64,000 nucleotides of DNA from Siccirubricoccus soli. Its GTDB lineage: Bacteria > Pseudomonadota > Alphaproteobacteria > Acetobacterales > Acetobacteraceae. The notes under the pieces were generated by a model that saw nothing but the letters and a program-made list of their open reading frames with translations, made no database searches and was not told the origin of the DNA. The DNA lies in assembly GCF_024178315.1 (NCBI RefSeq), contig NZ_JAMZIK010000048.1, forward strand, positions 1 to 64,000, in the 5' to 3' direction. Positions within the stretch are counted from its first letter, which is position 1; every line of letters starts with the position of its first letter. The position numbers were made by a program, and so were the translations under genes. Below, one piece after another: positions 15,630 to 23,931 of the stretch.

Positions 15630-16051
15630 CTTCGAGAAGAGCCGCCCCTTGGTGAGAGCGCCTGCACGATGCGGCACTCTGCGACGGTTCCGTGACGGCA
15701 CTGGCCGATGAGATCCTGGAGCTCGTGCCGGAGCGCCTCAAGGTCGGCGATCTTGCGCACGACCTCCTCGAGGTGCTCGCGGGCCACCTTGTCCACCGCC
15801 TCGCAGGACCGCTCCCGGTCGTCGGCGAGCTGGAGCAGTTCGCGCACTTGGTCCAGCGTGAACCCCAGGTCTCTCGCGCGCCGGACGAAGCTGAGCCGCT
15901 CCAGATGCGCCGCCCCGTAGGCCCGGTAGTTCCCGGACGTACGGGCGGGCGCCGGGAGAACCCCGACCCGCTCGTACCAGCGGATCGTCTCCACCGTGGT
16001 GCCGGTCGCCTTCGCCAAGGCGCCGATGCTGAGCGAGTTCTCCGTGGCCAT
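15626..16051 (-). CDS. cadR: CadR/PbrR-type MerR regulator
   Basis: A 141-residue MerR-family activator. N-terminal HTH (SIGALAKATGTTVETIRWYERVGVLP in part), effector region with Cys near RSCEAVDKVA and a second pair of the form GQCRHGTVAECR. This three-Cys arrangement is that of CadR/PbrR/ZntR-type sensors of Cd, Pb or Zn. It is divergent from the P-type ATPase gene at 16153, and the shared intergenic region carries a near-perfect 23-bp dyad in a 19-bp promoter spacer. It should activate cadA in the presence of metal by untwisting that promoter. Length and motifs are complete; the exact metal is not decided. Confidence 0.9.
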   Translation of the reverse strand: MATENSLSIGALAKATGTTVETIRWYERVGVLPAPARTSGNYRAYGAAHLERLSFVRRARDLGFTLDQVRELLQLADDRERSCEAVDKVAREHLEEVVRKIADLEALRHELQDLIGQCRHGTVAECRIVQALSPRGGSSRS

Positions 16052-16054
16052 GCC

Positions 16055-16087
16055 TTGACCCTGTAGCGACTAGAGGGTCCATATAGG
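16055..16087 (+). promoter_or_regulatory. MerR/CadR-controlled promoter of cadA
   Basis: TTGACC at 16055-16060 is the -35; a -10 like CATATA begins at 16080, giving a 19-bp spacer, the overlong spacing MerR activators correct. The spacer is filled by a 23-bp dyad at 16057-16079: arms GACCCT and AGGGTC are perfect, inner TAG/CTA pairs also match, with single mismatches at two positions. The cadA start codon is about 66 bases downstream, and the cadR start lies 3 bases away on the other side. Confidence 0.85.
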
Positions 16088-16152
16088 AAGCCGCACGTCC
16101 CCGGCGCAACCCGGGGAAACCTGAGGTTGTTCCCGGAGACGGAGAGGCGGCG

Positions 16153-18348
16153 ATGGCGGATAACGAACTGGCGGAGGCGGGCACGAGGCCCACGGCGGCC
16201 CTGAGGTACCGGGTCGACGGCATGGACTGCCCGAGCTGCGCCGCGAAGATCGAGACGGCCGTCGGCCGCGTGCCGGGTGCCGAGGACATCCGGGTCAACT
16301 ACGGGACGCAGATCCTGGCCTTCCGGCTGGACGAGGCTGCGACGCCCCGTACCGCCGTCGAGGAGCAGGTCCGCAAGCTTGGCTACGGCGTCGCCCCCGT
16401 CGAGGCGCCGCGGGTGGTCGTCGGTGAATCCGGCGCGGCCGTCGCTGACGAGGGGCGCGACCGCGCCCGCCAACCCTGGTGGAAGGGCGCCAAGGCCCGG
16501 CTGGCGGCCGTCCTCGGCGGGCTGACGGCGGCCGGGTTCGCCGCCTCGCTCGCTGTTCCCTCCCTGGACCACTGGGCCTACCTGCCCGCCGCCCTGCTCG
16601 GCCTCTGGTACTTCGGCCGGAAGGCCATCTCCGCCGCGCGCGCGGGCTCGCCGTTCTCGATCGAGATGCTGATGTCGATCGCCACCGTCGGCGCCATCGC
16701 CATCGGCGCGACCTCCGAGGCGGCGGTGGTGGTGTTCCTGTTCACCATCGGCGAGCTGCTCGAAGGTGTCGCCGCCGGGCGCGCCCGCGCGGGCATCGAG
16801 GCGCTCGGGGCCCTGGTGCCGAGGACCGCCCTGCTCGTCGAGCGCGGCACGGCGCGCGAGGTGCCCGCCGCCAGCCTCAAGGTCGGCGACCTCGTCCTCG
16901 TGCGCCCTGGCGACCGCGTCTCGGCCGACGGCGAGGTGGTCGAGGGCGAGTCCGAGGTCGACGAGAGCCCGGTGACCGGCGAGTCCGTCCCCGTCCCCAA
17001 GGCCGAGGGTGCCCAGGTCTTCGCGGGCAGCGTCAACGCCTCGGGCGCCCTCCAGGTCCGGGTCACGAAGCCCGCCTCCGACAACACCATCGCCCGCATC
17101 ATCCGGCTGGTGGAGGAGGCGCAGGAGGCCAAAGCGCCGACCGCCCGCTTCATTGAGCGCTTCTCGGCGGTCTACACGCCCGCGGCGGTCGCCGTCGCGG
17201 CCCTGGTGGCCGTGGCGCCGCCGCTCCTCCTCGGTGCGGACTGGGATACCTGGATCTACCGCGGGCTGGCGCTGCTGCTGGTCGCCTGCCCCTGCGCCCT
17301 CGTCCTCTCGACGCCCGCGGCCATCGCCTCCGGCTTGGCGGTCGGAACCAGACGCGGGTTGTTGGTCAAAGGTGGCGGCGCCTTGGAGACCATCGGCCGC
17401 GTCCGCACGGTGGCCTTCGACAAGACCGGCACCCTGACCGAGGGGCGCCCGCGCATCACCGACGTCCTGGCGCTGACCGGCTCCGAGCGCACGCTCCTCG
17501 GCCTCGCCGCCGCGGTGGAGAACGGGTCCAGCCACCCGCTCGGCCGCGCCATCCTGGAGCGTGTGGCGGCGGACGGCATCCCGCTGCGCCCGGCCAAGGA
17601 TTCGCGCGCCATCCCGGGCAAGGCCGTCGAGGCGGTCGTGACCGGCAAGCGCGTGACGGTCGGCTCGCCCTCCTACGCAGCCGAGCAGGCGCCGCTCCCG
17701 GGTGACGCGGACCAGGCGGTCACCACCTGGGAGAGCGAAGGAAAGACGGTGGTCGTCGTCTCCGTGGACGGCGCGCCGATGGGCCTCGTCGCCGTTCGTG
17801 ACGAACCGCGGGCGGACGCCGCCGCGGGCATCCGGGCGCTGCGCGACCTTGGGGTCAGGCCGGTCATGTTGACGGGGGACAACCCGCGGACCGGCAAGGC
17901 CATCGCCTCCGCTCTCGGCCTCGACGTGCAGGCGGGCCTGCTGCCCGAGGACAAGCTGCGCGAGATCGCTGCCCTGAAGCAGACGGCGCCCGTCGCCATG
18001 GTGGGTGACGGCATCAACGACGCGCCCGCGCTGGCGGCAGCCTCGGTCGGCATCGCGATGGGCGGCGGCACCGACGTCGCCCTCGAGACCGCCGACGCCG
18101 CGCTGCTGAACAGCCGCGTCGTGGACGTCGCCGCCCTGGTCGGGCTGTCGCGCGCGACGCTCGCCAATATCCACCAGAACGTCGGCATCGCCCTCGGCCT
18201 GAAGGCGGTGTTCCTGGTGACGACGGTGGTCGGCATCACCGGCCTCTGGCCTGCCGTGCTCGCCGATACTGGCGCCACGGTGCTGGTCACGATCAACGCC
18301 CTGCGGCTGCTCGGATACCGCTTCAAGGGAGCGGCGGCGCATGGCTGA
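16153..18348 (+). CDS. cadA: Zn/Cd/Pb-exporting P1B-type ATPase
   Basis: A 731-residue P-type ATPase of the inner membrane that uses ATP to pump divalent soft metals from cytoplasm to periplasm. One N-terminal HMA domain with GMDCPSC (Cys26, Cys29), transmembrane CPC at 379-381 (ACPCALVLSTP), phosphorylation Asp423 in DKTGT, the SSHPLGRA His-Pro at about 461, and GDGINDAP hinge near 620. CPC followed by LS in place of the GLA of copper pumps, and the helix 8 region (GLWPAVLADTGATVLVTINALRL in part), point to the Zn/Cd/Pb branch. Expressed from the CadR-type promoter. lspA starts within its last codons, the arrangement known from lead-resistance operons. Confidence 0.93.
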   Translation: MADNELAEAGTRPTAALRYRVDGMDCPSCAAKIETAVGRVPGAEDIRVNYGTQILAFRLDEAATPRTAVEEQVRKLGYGVAPVEAPRVVVGESGAAVADEGRDRARQPWWKGAKARLAAVLGGLTAAGFAASLAVPSLDHWAYLPAALLGLWYFGRKAISAARAGSPFSIEMLMSIATVGAIAIGATSEAAVVVFLFTIGELLEGVAAGRARAGIEALGALVPRTALLVERGTAREVPAASLKVGDLVLVRPGDRVSADGEVVEGESEVDESPVTGESVPVPKAEGAQVFAGSVNASGALQVRVTKPASDNTIARIIRLVEEAQEAKAPTARFIERFSAVYTPAAVAVAALVAVAPPLLLGADWDTWIYRGLALLLVACPCALVLSTPAAIASGLAVGTRRGLLVKGGGALETIGRVRTVAFDKTGTLTEGRPRITDVLALTGSERTLLGLAAAVENGSSHPLGRAILERVAADGIPLRPAKDSRAIPGKAVEAVVTGKRVTVGSPSYAAEQAPLPGDADQAVTTWESEGKTVVVVSVDGAPMGLVAVRDEPRADAAAGIRALRDLGVRPVMLTGDNPRTGKAIASALGLDVQAGLLPEDKLREIAALKQTAPVAMVGDGINDAPALAAASVGIAMGGGTDVALETADAALLNSRVVDVAALVGLSRATLANIHQNVGIALGLKAVFLVTTVVGITGLWPAVLADTGATVLVTINALRLLGYRFKGAAAHG

Positions 18349-18898
18349 GCAAGCGACTACGGTGGGCGTGCACCGGCCGTCCGGCCTCCGGCTCGCATGG
18401 GCCTGGAGTGCGGTCACGGCGCTGCTGGCCCTGGCGCTGGACCAGGCGACGAAGTGGTGGGTGCTGACCGAGCTCATGGACTCGCCCCGCGTCATCCCCG
18501 TCACCCCGTTCTTCAACCTGGTGCTCGGGCGGAACCGCGGCGTCAGCTTCGGCCTGCTGTCGGCGGACCACCCCGCCGCGCCCTGGCTGCTTTCCTCGCT
18601 GGCGCTTGTCATCGTCGCGGGCCTCGTCGTCTGGATGACGCGCGACCGGCGCCCCGGAATGGCTGCCGCAGTCGGGCTGATCGCCGGAGGCGCGCTGGGC
18701 AACGTCGTCGACCGCCTGCGGCATGGCGCCGTGACGGATTTCCTGGATTTCCACGCCGCTGGCTACCATTGGCCCGCCTTCAACCTCGCCGACACCGCCA
18801 TCTTCGTCGGCGTCGCGCTGCTGCTCCTGGTCGGCGGGAAGGACGAAGCGGCGCGCGCCGAGCTCCGTGACCCCGTCTTGAAAGCCGAGCGGCCGTGA
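18341..18898 (+). CDS. lspA: lipoprotein signal peptidase II, metal-operon copy
   Basis: A 185-residue inner-membrane aspartic protease that removes lipoprotein signal peptides. Catalytic Asp124 (GNVVDRLRHGAVTDFLDF in this region) and Asp151 (FNLADT) are 27 residues apart as in E. coli LspA. Four helices are visible. It overlaps cadA by 8 bases and its stop overlaps the GTG of ccdA. An lspA copy fused or coupled to a Cd/Pb ATPase gene is known from pbr operons (PbrC), where it supports lead resistance with a phosphatase. Here it may serve that role or process the small lipoproteins in this island. Slightly longer N-terminus than housekeeping LspA. Confidence 0.92.
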   Translation: MAEQATTVGVHRPSGLRLAWAWSAVTALLALALDQATKWWVLTELMDSPRVIPVTPFFNLVLGRNRGVSFGLLSADHPAAPWLLSSLALVIVAGLVVWMTRDRRPGMAAAVGLIAGGALGNVVDRLRHGAVTDFLDFHAAGYHWPAFNLADTAIFVGVALLLLVGGKDEAARAELRDPVLKAERP

Positions 18899-19632
18899 AC
18901 TCCCTCCTCCAGATGTCGGGCCTCCTGACCGCCTTCCTGGCGGGGATGGTCTCCTTCCTGTCGCCCTGCGTGCTCCCGCTCGTGCCCGGCTACGTCTCCT
19001 ACGTCGCCGGTCGCTCGGTCGCCGCCGAGCGCGCGGCGCCCGGCCGCCTCGCGACGGTCGGCCTCGGCCTCTGTTTCGTGCTCGGCTTCGCAACCGTGTT
19101 CGTGGCGATGGGCGCCGGGGCCTCGGCCCTCAGCCAGGCCCTGCTCCGCTACCGCTACGAGGCCGGGATCGTGGGCGGGGTGGTGGTCATCCTGTTCGGC
19201 CTCATGACCGCGGGCGTGCTGCGGCTGATGCCGCTGCAACGCGACCTCCGCTTCATGCCGACGCTCAGCGGCGGCACGCCGCTCTCCGCCTACGTGCTCG
19301 GGCTGGCTTTCGCCTTCGGCTGGACACCCTGCATCGGTCCGGTGCTCGGTGCCATCCTGGCGCTGACGGCGACCAGCGACATCAGCCATCTCGGCGTCGT
19401 GCTCCTCGCCACCTACGCGGCCGGGCTCGGCGTGCCTTTCCTCCTGGTGGCCGCCTTCGCGGACGCCTTCCTGCGCGGCCCGTTCCGCTCCCTGCGGCGG
19501 GTCGGACGCATCCTCCAACTGGTGGCGGGCGGCGTCATGGTGGTGATGGGCGTGGCGATGATCACCGGCCACCTCACCGACTTCGCCATCCTGATGCTCC
19601 GGCTCTTCCCCTGGCTCGGGAGCATCGGATGA
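18895..19632 (+). CDS. ccdA: CcdA/DsbD-like thiol-disulfide membrane protein
   Basis: A 245-residue protein with six transmembrane helices. The GTG start overlaps the lspA stop. The two redox Cys motifs are in place: SPCVLPLVPGYVSYVAG near residue 23 and TPCIGPVLGA near residue 144. CcdA proteins pass electrons from cytoplasmic thioredoxin to periplasmic thiol proteins, for cytochrome c maturation or other partners. In this operon the partner could be the Sco protein at 23286. Its last codons overlap the start of the next CDF gene by 4 bases, so cadA-lspA-ccdA-CDF form one translationally coupled unit. Confidence 0.9.
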   Translation: MNSLLQMSGLLTAFLAGMVSFLSPCVLPLVPGYVSYVAGRSVAAERAAPGRLATVGLGLCFVLGFATVFVAMGAGASALSQALLRYRYEAGIVGGVVVILFGLMTAGVLRLMPLQRDLRFMPTLSGGTPLSAYVLGLAFAFGWTPCIGPVLGAILALTATSDISHLGVVLLATYAAGLGVPFLLVAAFADAFLRGPFRSLRRVGRILQLVAGGVMVVMGVAMITGHLTDFAILMLRLFPWLGSIG

Positions 19633-20252
19633 GCGGCGACGATGATCTGCCCCAGGACTTGGCCCACATCACGCCTGCCTACCGGCGCACCCTGTGGATC
19701 GTGGTGGGGCTCAACGTCGGCTATGGCCTGATTGAGATGGTCGGCGGCTTCATCTCCGGCAGCCAGGCGCTGAAGGCCGACGCCCTCGATTTGCTCGGCG
19801 ACGGCCTGATCAGCCTCCTCGGCCTGCTGGCCATCGGCTGGAGCCTCGCCTGGCGGGCCCGCTCCGCTCTCATCCAGGGACTGTTCCTCGCCGCGCTGGG
19901 GGTGGGCGTGCTCGCCACCACCGGCTACCGGGTGCTGGTGCTGAACCAGCCCGAGGCCGAGCTGATGGGTCTCTTCGGTGCGATGGCGCTCGTGGTCAAC
20001 GTGGCGGCCGCCGCGGTGCTCATCCCGCACCGGACGGGCGACGCCAACGTGCGCGCGGTCTGGCTGTTCAGCCGCAACGACGCCATCGGCAACCTCGCCG
20101 TGGTCATCGCGGCGGGTCTCGTCTGGTGGACCGGCACGGCCTGGCCGGACCTCGCCGTGGCGGCCGTGATCGCCGGGCTGTTCCTCCAGTCCGCGTGGTC
20201 GATCGTCCGCGACGCCCTGGCCGACCTGCGCAAGGCCACTCAACCCGGATAG
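19629..20252 (+). CDS. short CDF-family cation transporter
   Basis: A 207-residue CDF protein of the inner membrane, lacking the C-terminal cytoplasmic domain of CzcD (which would add about 100 residues). Key site residues are present: ADALDLLGD in helix 2 and SRNDAIGN in helix 5. Coupled by a 4-base overlap to ccdA. Members of this short branch are found next to CadA-type ATPases in acid-tolerant and environmental alphaproteobacteria. It likely exports Zn/Cd-type metals. A relic of a second copy of this gene end is at 23186-23272. Confidence 0.85.
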   Translation: MSGDDDLPQDLAHITPAYRRTLWIVVGLNVGYGLIEMVGGFISGSQALKADALDLLGDGLISLLGLLAIGWSLAWRARSALIQGLFLAALGVGVLATTGYRVLVLNQPEAELMGLFGAMALVVNVAAAAVLIPHRTGDANVRAVWLFSRNDAIGNLAVVIAAGLVWWTGTAWPDLAVAAVIAGLFLQSAWSIVRDALADLRKATQPG

Positions 20253-20397
20253 CGGCAGTTTGGCTGGCGGCTCGCTGCGGACATCGGCCGCCACTGCCTC
20301 AAGGTCCCCGTCGCCGCGCTCTGCAAGGGACCGGCCCCTGTGGTGCCCAACGCATCACCACGGAGCGGCGAAGAGCGCTCTTCCCGGAAGGACACCC

Positions 20398-22071
20398 ATG
20401 GACATCCGTACGCTGACGCCAACTTTCTCTGTTGCGCCCCAGATCACGCCCGGTGAGGTGGCCGAACTCGCGGCCAGAGGATTCAGGACCGTCGTCTGCA
20501 ACCGCCCGGACGGCGAGGGCCCTGACCGGCCGAACTTCGCCGAGATAGACCGCGCCTGCCGGACGGCTGGGCTCGAGGCGGCCTATCTGCCGCTTGCCTG
20601 CGGCACGGTCCGCGACGAGGACGCCAGGGCGTTTGGCCAATTGCTGGACCGCCTGCCGAAGCCCGCCCTGGCGTTCTGCCGGACGGGCGCGCGCTCGGCG
20701 ACGCTCTGGTCGCTGTCCGAGGCGGCACGCGGCCGCCCCGTGCCGGAGATCCCCGGCCTGGCCAAGGCCCTTGGCGACGACATGAAGGACGTCGCGCGGC
20801 GCATCGCCAATGGCGGCCGGACGCCGACCGATACCGGCGAGATCCGGCACGATGTGGTGGTGGTCGGCGGCGGCGCGGCGGGGATCGCGGTCGCCTCCAG
20901 CCTCAAGGCGCGCAAGCCGGACCTCGACGTCGCCATCATCGACCCGGCTGACATCCACCACTACCAGCCCGGGTGGACCATGGTGGGTGCCGGAGTGTTC
21001 CGGCCCGAGACGACCGCGCGCGCCATGGCCTCCCTCATCCCGCGCGGCGTCCGCTGGATCAAGGCGGCCGTCGCGGCCTTCGAGCCCGAGAGCAACGCGG
21101 TCATCCTGGACGGGGGCCGGGTGGTCAAGTACCGCAGGCTGGTCGTGGCGCCGGGGCTCAAGCTCGATTGGCACGCCGTCGACGGCCTGGTCGAGACGCT
21201 CGGGCGCAACGGGGTGACCTCGAACTACCGCCGGGACCTGGCGCCCTACACCTGGGAACTCGTGCGCGGCCTGAAGCACGGGCGCGCGGTGTTCACGCAG
21301 CCGCCGATGCCGATCAAGTGCGCGGGCGCCCCGCAGAAGGCGATGTACCTCTCGGCCGACAACTGGCGTGACCAGGGCCGCCTCAAGGACATCCAGATCG
21401 ACTTCTTCAACGCCGGTGGGGTGCTGTTCGCGGTGGAGGAGTACGTCCCCGCCCTGATGCGCTACGTGGAGCGGTATGGCGTCGGGCTGAACTTCCAGCA
21501 CAACCTCACCCGGATCGACGGACCGGCCCGTACGGCCTGGTTCACGCGGACGGCTCCCGACGGCTCGAAGACCGAGGTCGAGGAGCGGTTCGACATGATC
21601 CACGTTGTCCCGCCCCAGGCGGCACCGGACTTCGTGCGCGTCTCGCCGCTCGCCGACGCGATGGGCTGGGTGGACGTCGACCCGGGCACGCTGCGGCACA
21701 GGAGCCTTGAGGGCATCTATGGCCTTGGCGACGCCTGCAACGCCCCGAATGCCAAGACGGCCGCCGCCGCCCGCAAGCAGGCCCCGGTGGTCGCGCACAA
21801 CCTGCTGAAGGACATCGGGGCGATCGGCGCCGCCGACGCGATCTATGACGGCTACGGGTCCTGCCCGCTCACCGTCGAGCGCGGCCGCATCCTGCTCGCC
21901 GAGTTCGGCTACGGCGGCAAGCTGCTGCCGAGCTTCCCGGCCTGGCTGATTGACGGCACGAGGCCCAGCCGTCTCGCCTGGCTGCTGAAGGAGCGAGTCC
22001 TGCCGTTTGTCTACTGGCAGGGCATGCTCAAGGGTCGGGAATGGCTGGTGACGCCCAAGCTGGCGGACTAG
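20398..22071 (+). CDS. Blh-type phosphatase-SQR fusion protein
   Basis: A 557-residue two-domain protein. I start at the ATG at 20398 (GGAAGGA upstream); the longer frame has no signal. Residues 1-130: DUF442/protein-tyrosine-phosphatase-like domain with the P-loop FCRTGARSATLW. Residues about 145-557: FAD-dependent sulfide:quinone oxidoreductase, with the FAD motif VVVVGGGAAGIAVAS, a Cys near PPMPIKCAGAPQK, and the second FAD contact YGLGDACNAPNAKTAAA. It should oxidise sulfide, delivering persulfide/polysulfide and electrons to quinone at the membrane face. This fusion is known in alphaproteobacteria. The dioxygenase gene follows, 160 bases downstream. Probably transcribed with cadA-CDF upstream. 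Confidence 0.9.
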   Translation: MDIRTLTPTFSVAPQITPGEVAELAARGFRTVVCNRPDGEGPDRPNFAEIDRACRTAGLEAAYLPLACGTVRDEDARAFGQLLDRLPKPALAFCRTGARSATLWSLSEAARGRPVPEIPGLAKALGDDMKDVARRIANGGRTPTDTGEIRHDVVVVGGGAAGIAVASSLKARKPDLDVAIIDPADIHHYQPGWTMVGAGVFRPETTARAMASLIPRGVRWIKAAVAAFEPESNAVILDGGRVVKYRRLVVAPGLKLDWHAVDGLVETLGRNGVTSNYRRDLAPYTWELVRGLKHGRAVFTQPPMPIKCAGAPQKAMYLSADNWRDQGRLKDIQIDFFNAGGVLFAVEEYVPALMRYVERYGVGLNFQHNLTRIDGPARTAWFTRTAPDGSKTEVEERFDMIHVVPPQAAPDFVRVSPLADAMGWVDVDPGTLRHRSLEGIYGLGDACNAPNAKTAAAARKQAPVVAHNLLKDIGAIGAADAIYDGYGSCPLTVERGRILLAEFGYGGKLLPSFPAWLIDGTRPSRLAWLLKERVLPFVYWQGMLKGREWLVTPKLAD

Positions 22072-22231
22072 CTGACCAGTGGCCCCCAACGCCCGCCCCG
22101 CGGCCCGTCCTGCCCGGGGAATGGCAACACCCGCAGGCGGACACCCTCTTCAGCGCCCGGCATCCAGCGGCCGGGCAGCCGCTGCCTGCAATCCGCTCCC
22201 CAGGCAGCAACGCACCTGCAAGGAGATGACC

Positions 22232-23137
22232 ATGACTGACCACCGTCCGGTGGTGACCGGCTTCTACCACGAGGACACCAACAGCATCGCCTACGTGGCC
22301 GCGGACCCCGCGACCGGGCGCTGCGCGATCATCGACCCGGTGCTCGACTTCGATCGTGCCCGCCGCGGCACCCACACCACCTTCGCCGACCGGATGGTCG
22401 CCTTCGTGCGGGAGCAGGGGCTGACGGTGGAGTGGATCCTCGACACCCATCCGCACGCCGACCACTTCTCTGCCGCGCCCTACCTCAAGCAGGTGTTCGG
22501 CGCGCCGATCGCCATCGGCGAGCATGTCGTCACGGTCCAGAGGATCTGGAAGGAGATCTACAACCTTTCCGACTTCCCGGCCGACGGCTCGCAATGGGAC
22601 CGTCTGTTCAAGGATGGCGAGCGCTTCCGTATCGGTGAACTCGAGGCGGAGGTCATCTTCTCCCCCGGCCACACGGCTGCCTCCATCACCTGCGTCGTCG
22701 GGGACGCCGCATTCGTCCACGACACGCTGTTCATGCCGGACAGCGGGACGGCGCGCGCCGACTTTCCCGGCGGCGACGCCCGCGCGCTCTACCGCAGTAT
22801 CCGCCGCATCCTCGAGCTCCCGCCGGAGACCCGCCTCTTCACCGGCCACGACTACCAGCCGGGTGGACGGGAGCCGATATGGGAGTCGACCGTCGCCGAG
22901 CAGCGCGAGCACAACATCCACCTGCGGGGCGGCGTGACCGAGGATGCCTTCGTCCGGGCGCGCGAGGAGCGCGACCGGACGCTCTCCCTCCCCGGCCTGC
23001 TTCTGGACGCGCTCCAGGTCAACATCCGGGGCGGGCGGCTGCCAGAGCCCGAGGCGAACGGCGTCTCCTATCTGAAGATCCCGCTGAACTGCTTCCGCGA
23101 GACCGGCTGCGCGGCCATCCGCGCGCCGAAGGGTTGA
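22232..23137 (+). CDS. persulfide dioxygenase-like MBL-fold hydrolase (Blh family)
   Basis: A 301-residue metallo-beta-lactamase-fold enzyme. The ATG at 22232 is used because AAGGAG lies 6 nt upstream; the ATG at 22226 would touch that site. Metal ligands: THPHADHFSA near residue 77-85, SPGHTAASI near 146, and a later TGHDYQPGG His. With Fe(II) it would oxidise glutathione persulfide to sulfite. It follows the phosphatase/SQR fusion, the classic sulfide-oxidation pairing. The C-terminal region (VSYLKIPLNCFRETG) is as in Blh relatives. Cytoplasmic. Why it is in a metal island is inference: metal stress and sulfide detoxification often travel together. Confidence 0.88.
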   Translation: MTDHRPVVTGFYHEDTNSIAYVAADPATGRCAIIDPVLDFDRARRGTHTTFADRMVAFVREQGLTVEWILDTHPHADHFSAAPYLKQVFGAPIAIGEHVVTVQRIWKEIYNLSDFPADGSQWDRLFKDGERFRIGELEAEVIFSPGHTAASITCVVGDAAFVHDTLFMPDSGTARADFPGGDARALYRSIRRILELPPETRLFTGHDYQPGGREPIWESTVAEQREHNIHLRGGVTEDAFVRAREERDRTLSLPGLLLDALQVNIRGGRLPEPEANGVSYLKIPLNCFRETGCAAIRAPKG

Positions 23138-23185
23138 GCGTCCCTGTGGAGAACCTCGTCCGCGCCTCGGCCGCCCTGGGGTGGC

Positions 23186-23272
23186 GCGCTCATCCGCGAC
23201 GCCCGGGCCGACCTGCGCAAGGTGGGCCAACCCGGCTGGTGGCAGCCCGGCTGCAAGCTCGCAACGCTCTGA
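23186..23272 (+). pseudogene. relic 3' end of a CDF transporter gene
   Basis: The frame from 23186 to the TGA at 23270-23272 reads ALIRDARADLRKVGQPG and then a short unrelated tail. It matches the last residues of the CDF gene at 19629 (SIVRDALADLRKATQPG) and has no upstream counterpart. It is probably the remnant of a duplicated or recombined CDF gene. It lies just before the Sco gene, as the intact CDF gene lies before the fusion gene. Confidence 0.6.
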
Positions 23273-23285
23273 CAAGGATTCAGGC

Positions 23286-23915
23286 ATGAACCGTAGAACG
23301 CTTCTGCTCACGCTCGGCATCGGCTGCCCCGCGGCGACCGTCCTGGGCTGGGGCCTGTCGGAATGGATGCTTGCGGGCAGGCAAGCCGAGCCGCCCACGC
23401 GCTCTAGCCCGTTCGGCCACCCCATCGGCTCGCCCTTCTCCCTGACTGACCACACGGGCCGCAGGGTCACCGACCGGGATTTCGCGGGCGGCGTCCGGCT
23501 GGTCTTCTTCGGCTTCACCCACTGTCCCGACGTGTGCCCCACGGCGCTCGGCTACCTGTCCGCGGCCTTCGAGGGCCTGGAACCGGCCGAGGCCGGGAAG
23601 GTCCGGGCGCTCTTCATCAGCGTGGATTCCGCCCGCGACAGCCCCGAGCTGCTGGCGGCCTACGTGGCGAACTTCCATCCGGCCGTGGTCGGCCTGAGCG
23701 GCAGCGAGGCGGAGGTCGAGCAGGCGGCGAAGGCGTTCGGCACCTACTACCGCAAGGTCCCCGGGGACGGGGACGCCTACGTGATGGACCACACGGCGTC
23801 GATCTACCTCCTGGACGGCGAAGGGCGGCTGCGAGGGTACCTTGACAGCCATGAGCCCGTCGGCGCCGCTGTCGCGAAGATCCGTCTTGCGCTCGACGGC
23901 CCGCCTTCTGCCTGA
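23286..23915 (+). CDS. Sco1/SenC copper-binding thioredoxin-like protein
   Basis: A 209-residue protein tethered to the periplasmic face by an N-terminal helix (TLLLTLGIGCPAATVLGW). Thioredoxin-like fold with copper ligands Cys80 and Cys84 (CPDVC) and His169 (MDHTASIYLLD). All three are present, so it can bind Cu and act in CuA assembly of cytochrome oxidase or as a thiol reductase. Ribosome site AAGGA 8 nt upstream. Followed 16 bases later by a PCuAC gene; Sco with PCuAC is a known copper-delivery pair. CcdA upstream may keep its Cys reduced. Confidence 0.9.
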   Translation: MNRRTLLLTLGIGCPAATVLGWGLSEWMLAGRQAEPPTRSSPFGHPIGSPFSLTDHTGRRVTDRDFAGGVRLVFFGFTHCPDVCPTALGYLSAAFEGLEPAEAGKVRALFISVDSARDSPELLAAYVANFHPAVVGLSGSEAEVEQAAKAFGTYYRKVPGDGDAYVMDHTASIYLLDGEGRLRGYLDSHEPVGAAVAKIRLALDGPPSA

Positions 23916-23931
23916 CCCGCGGAGACAAGCG

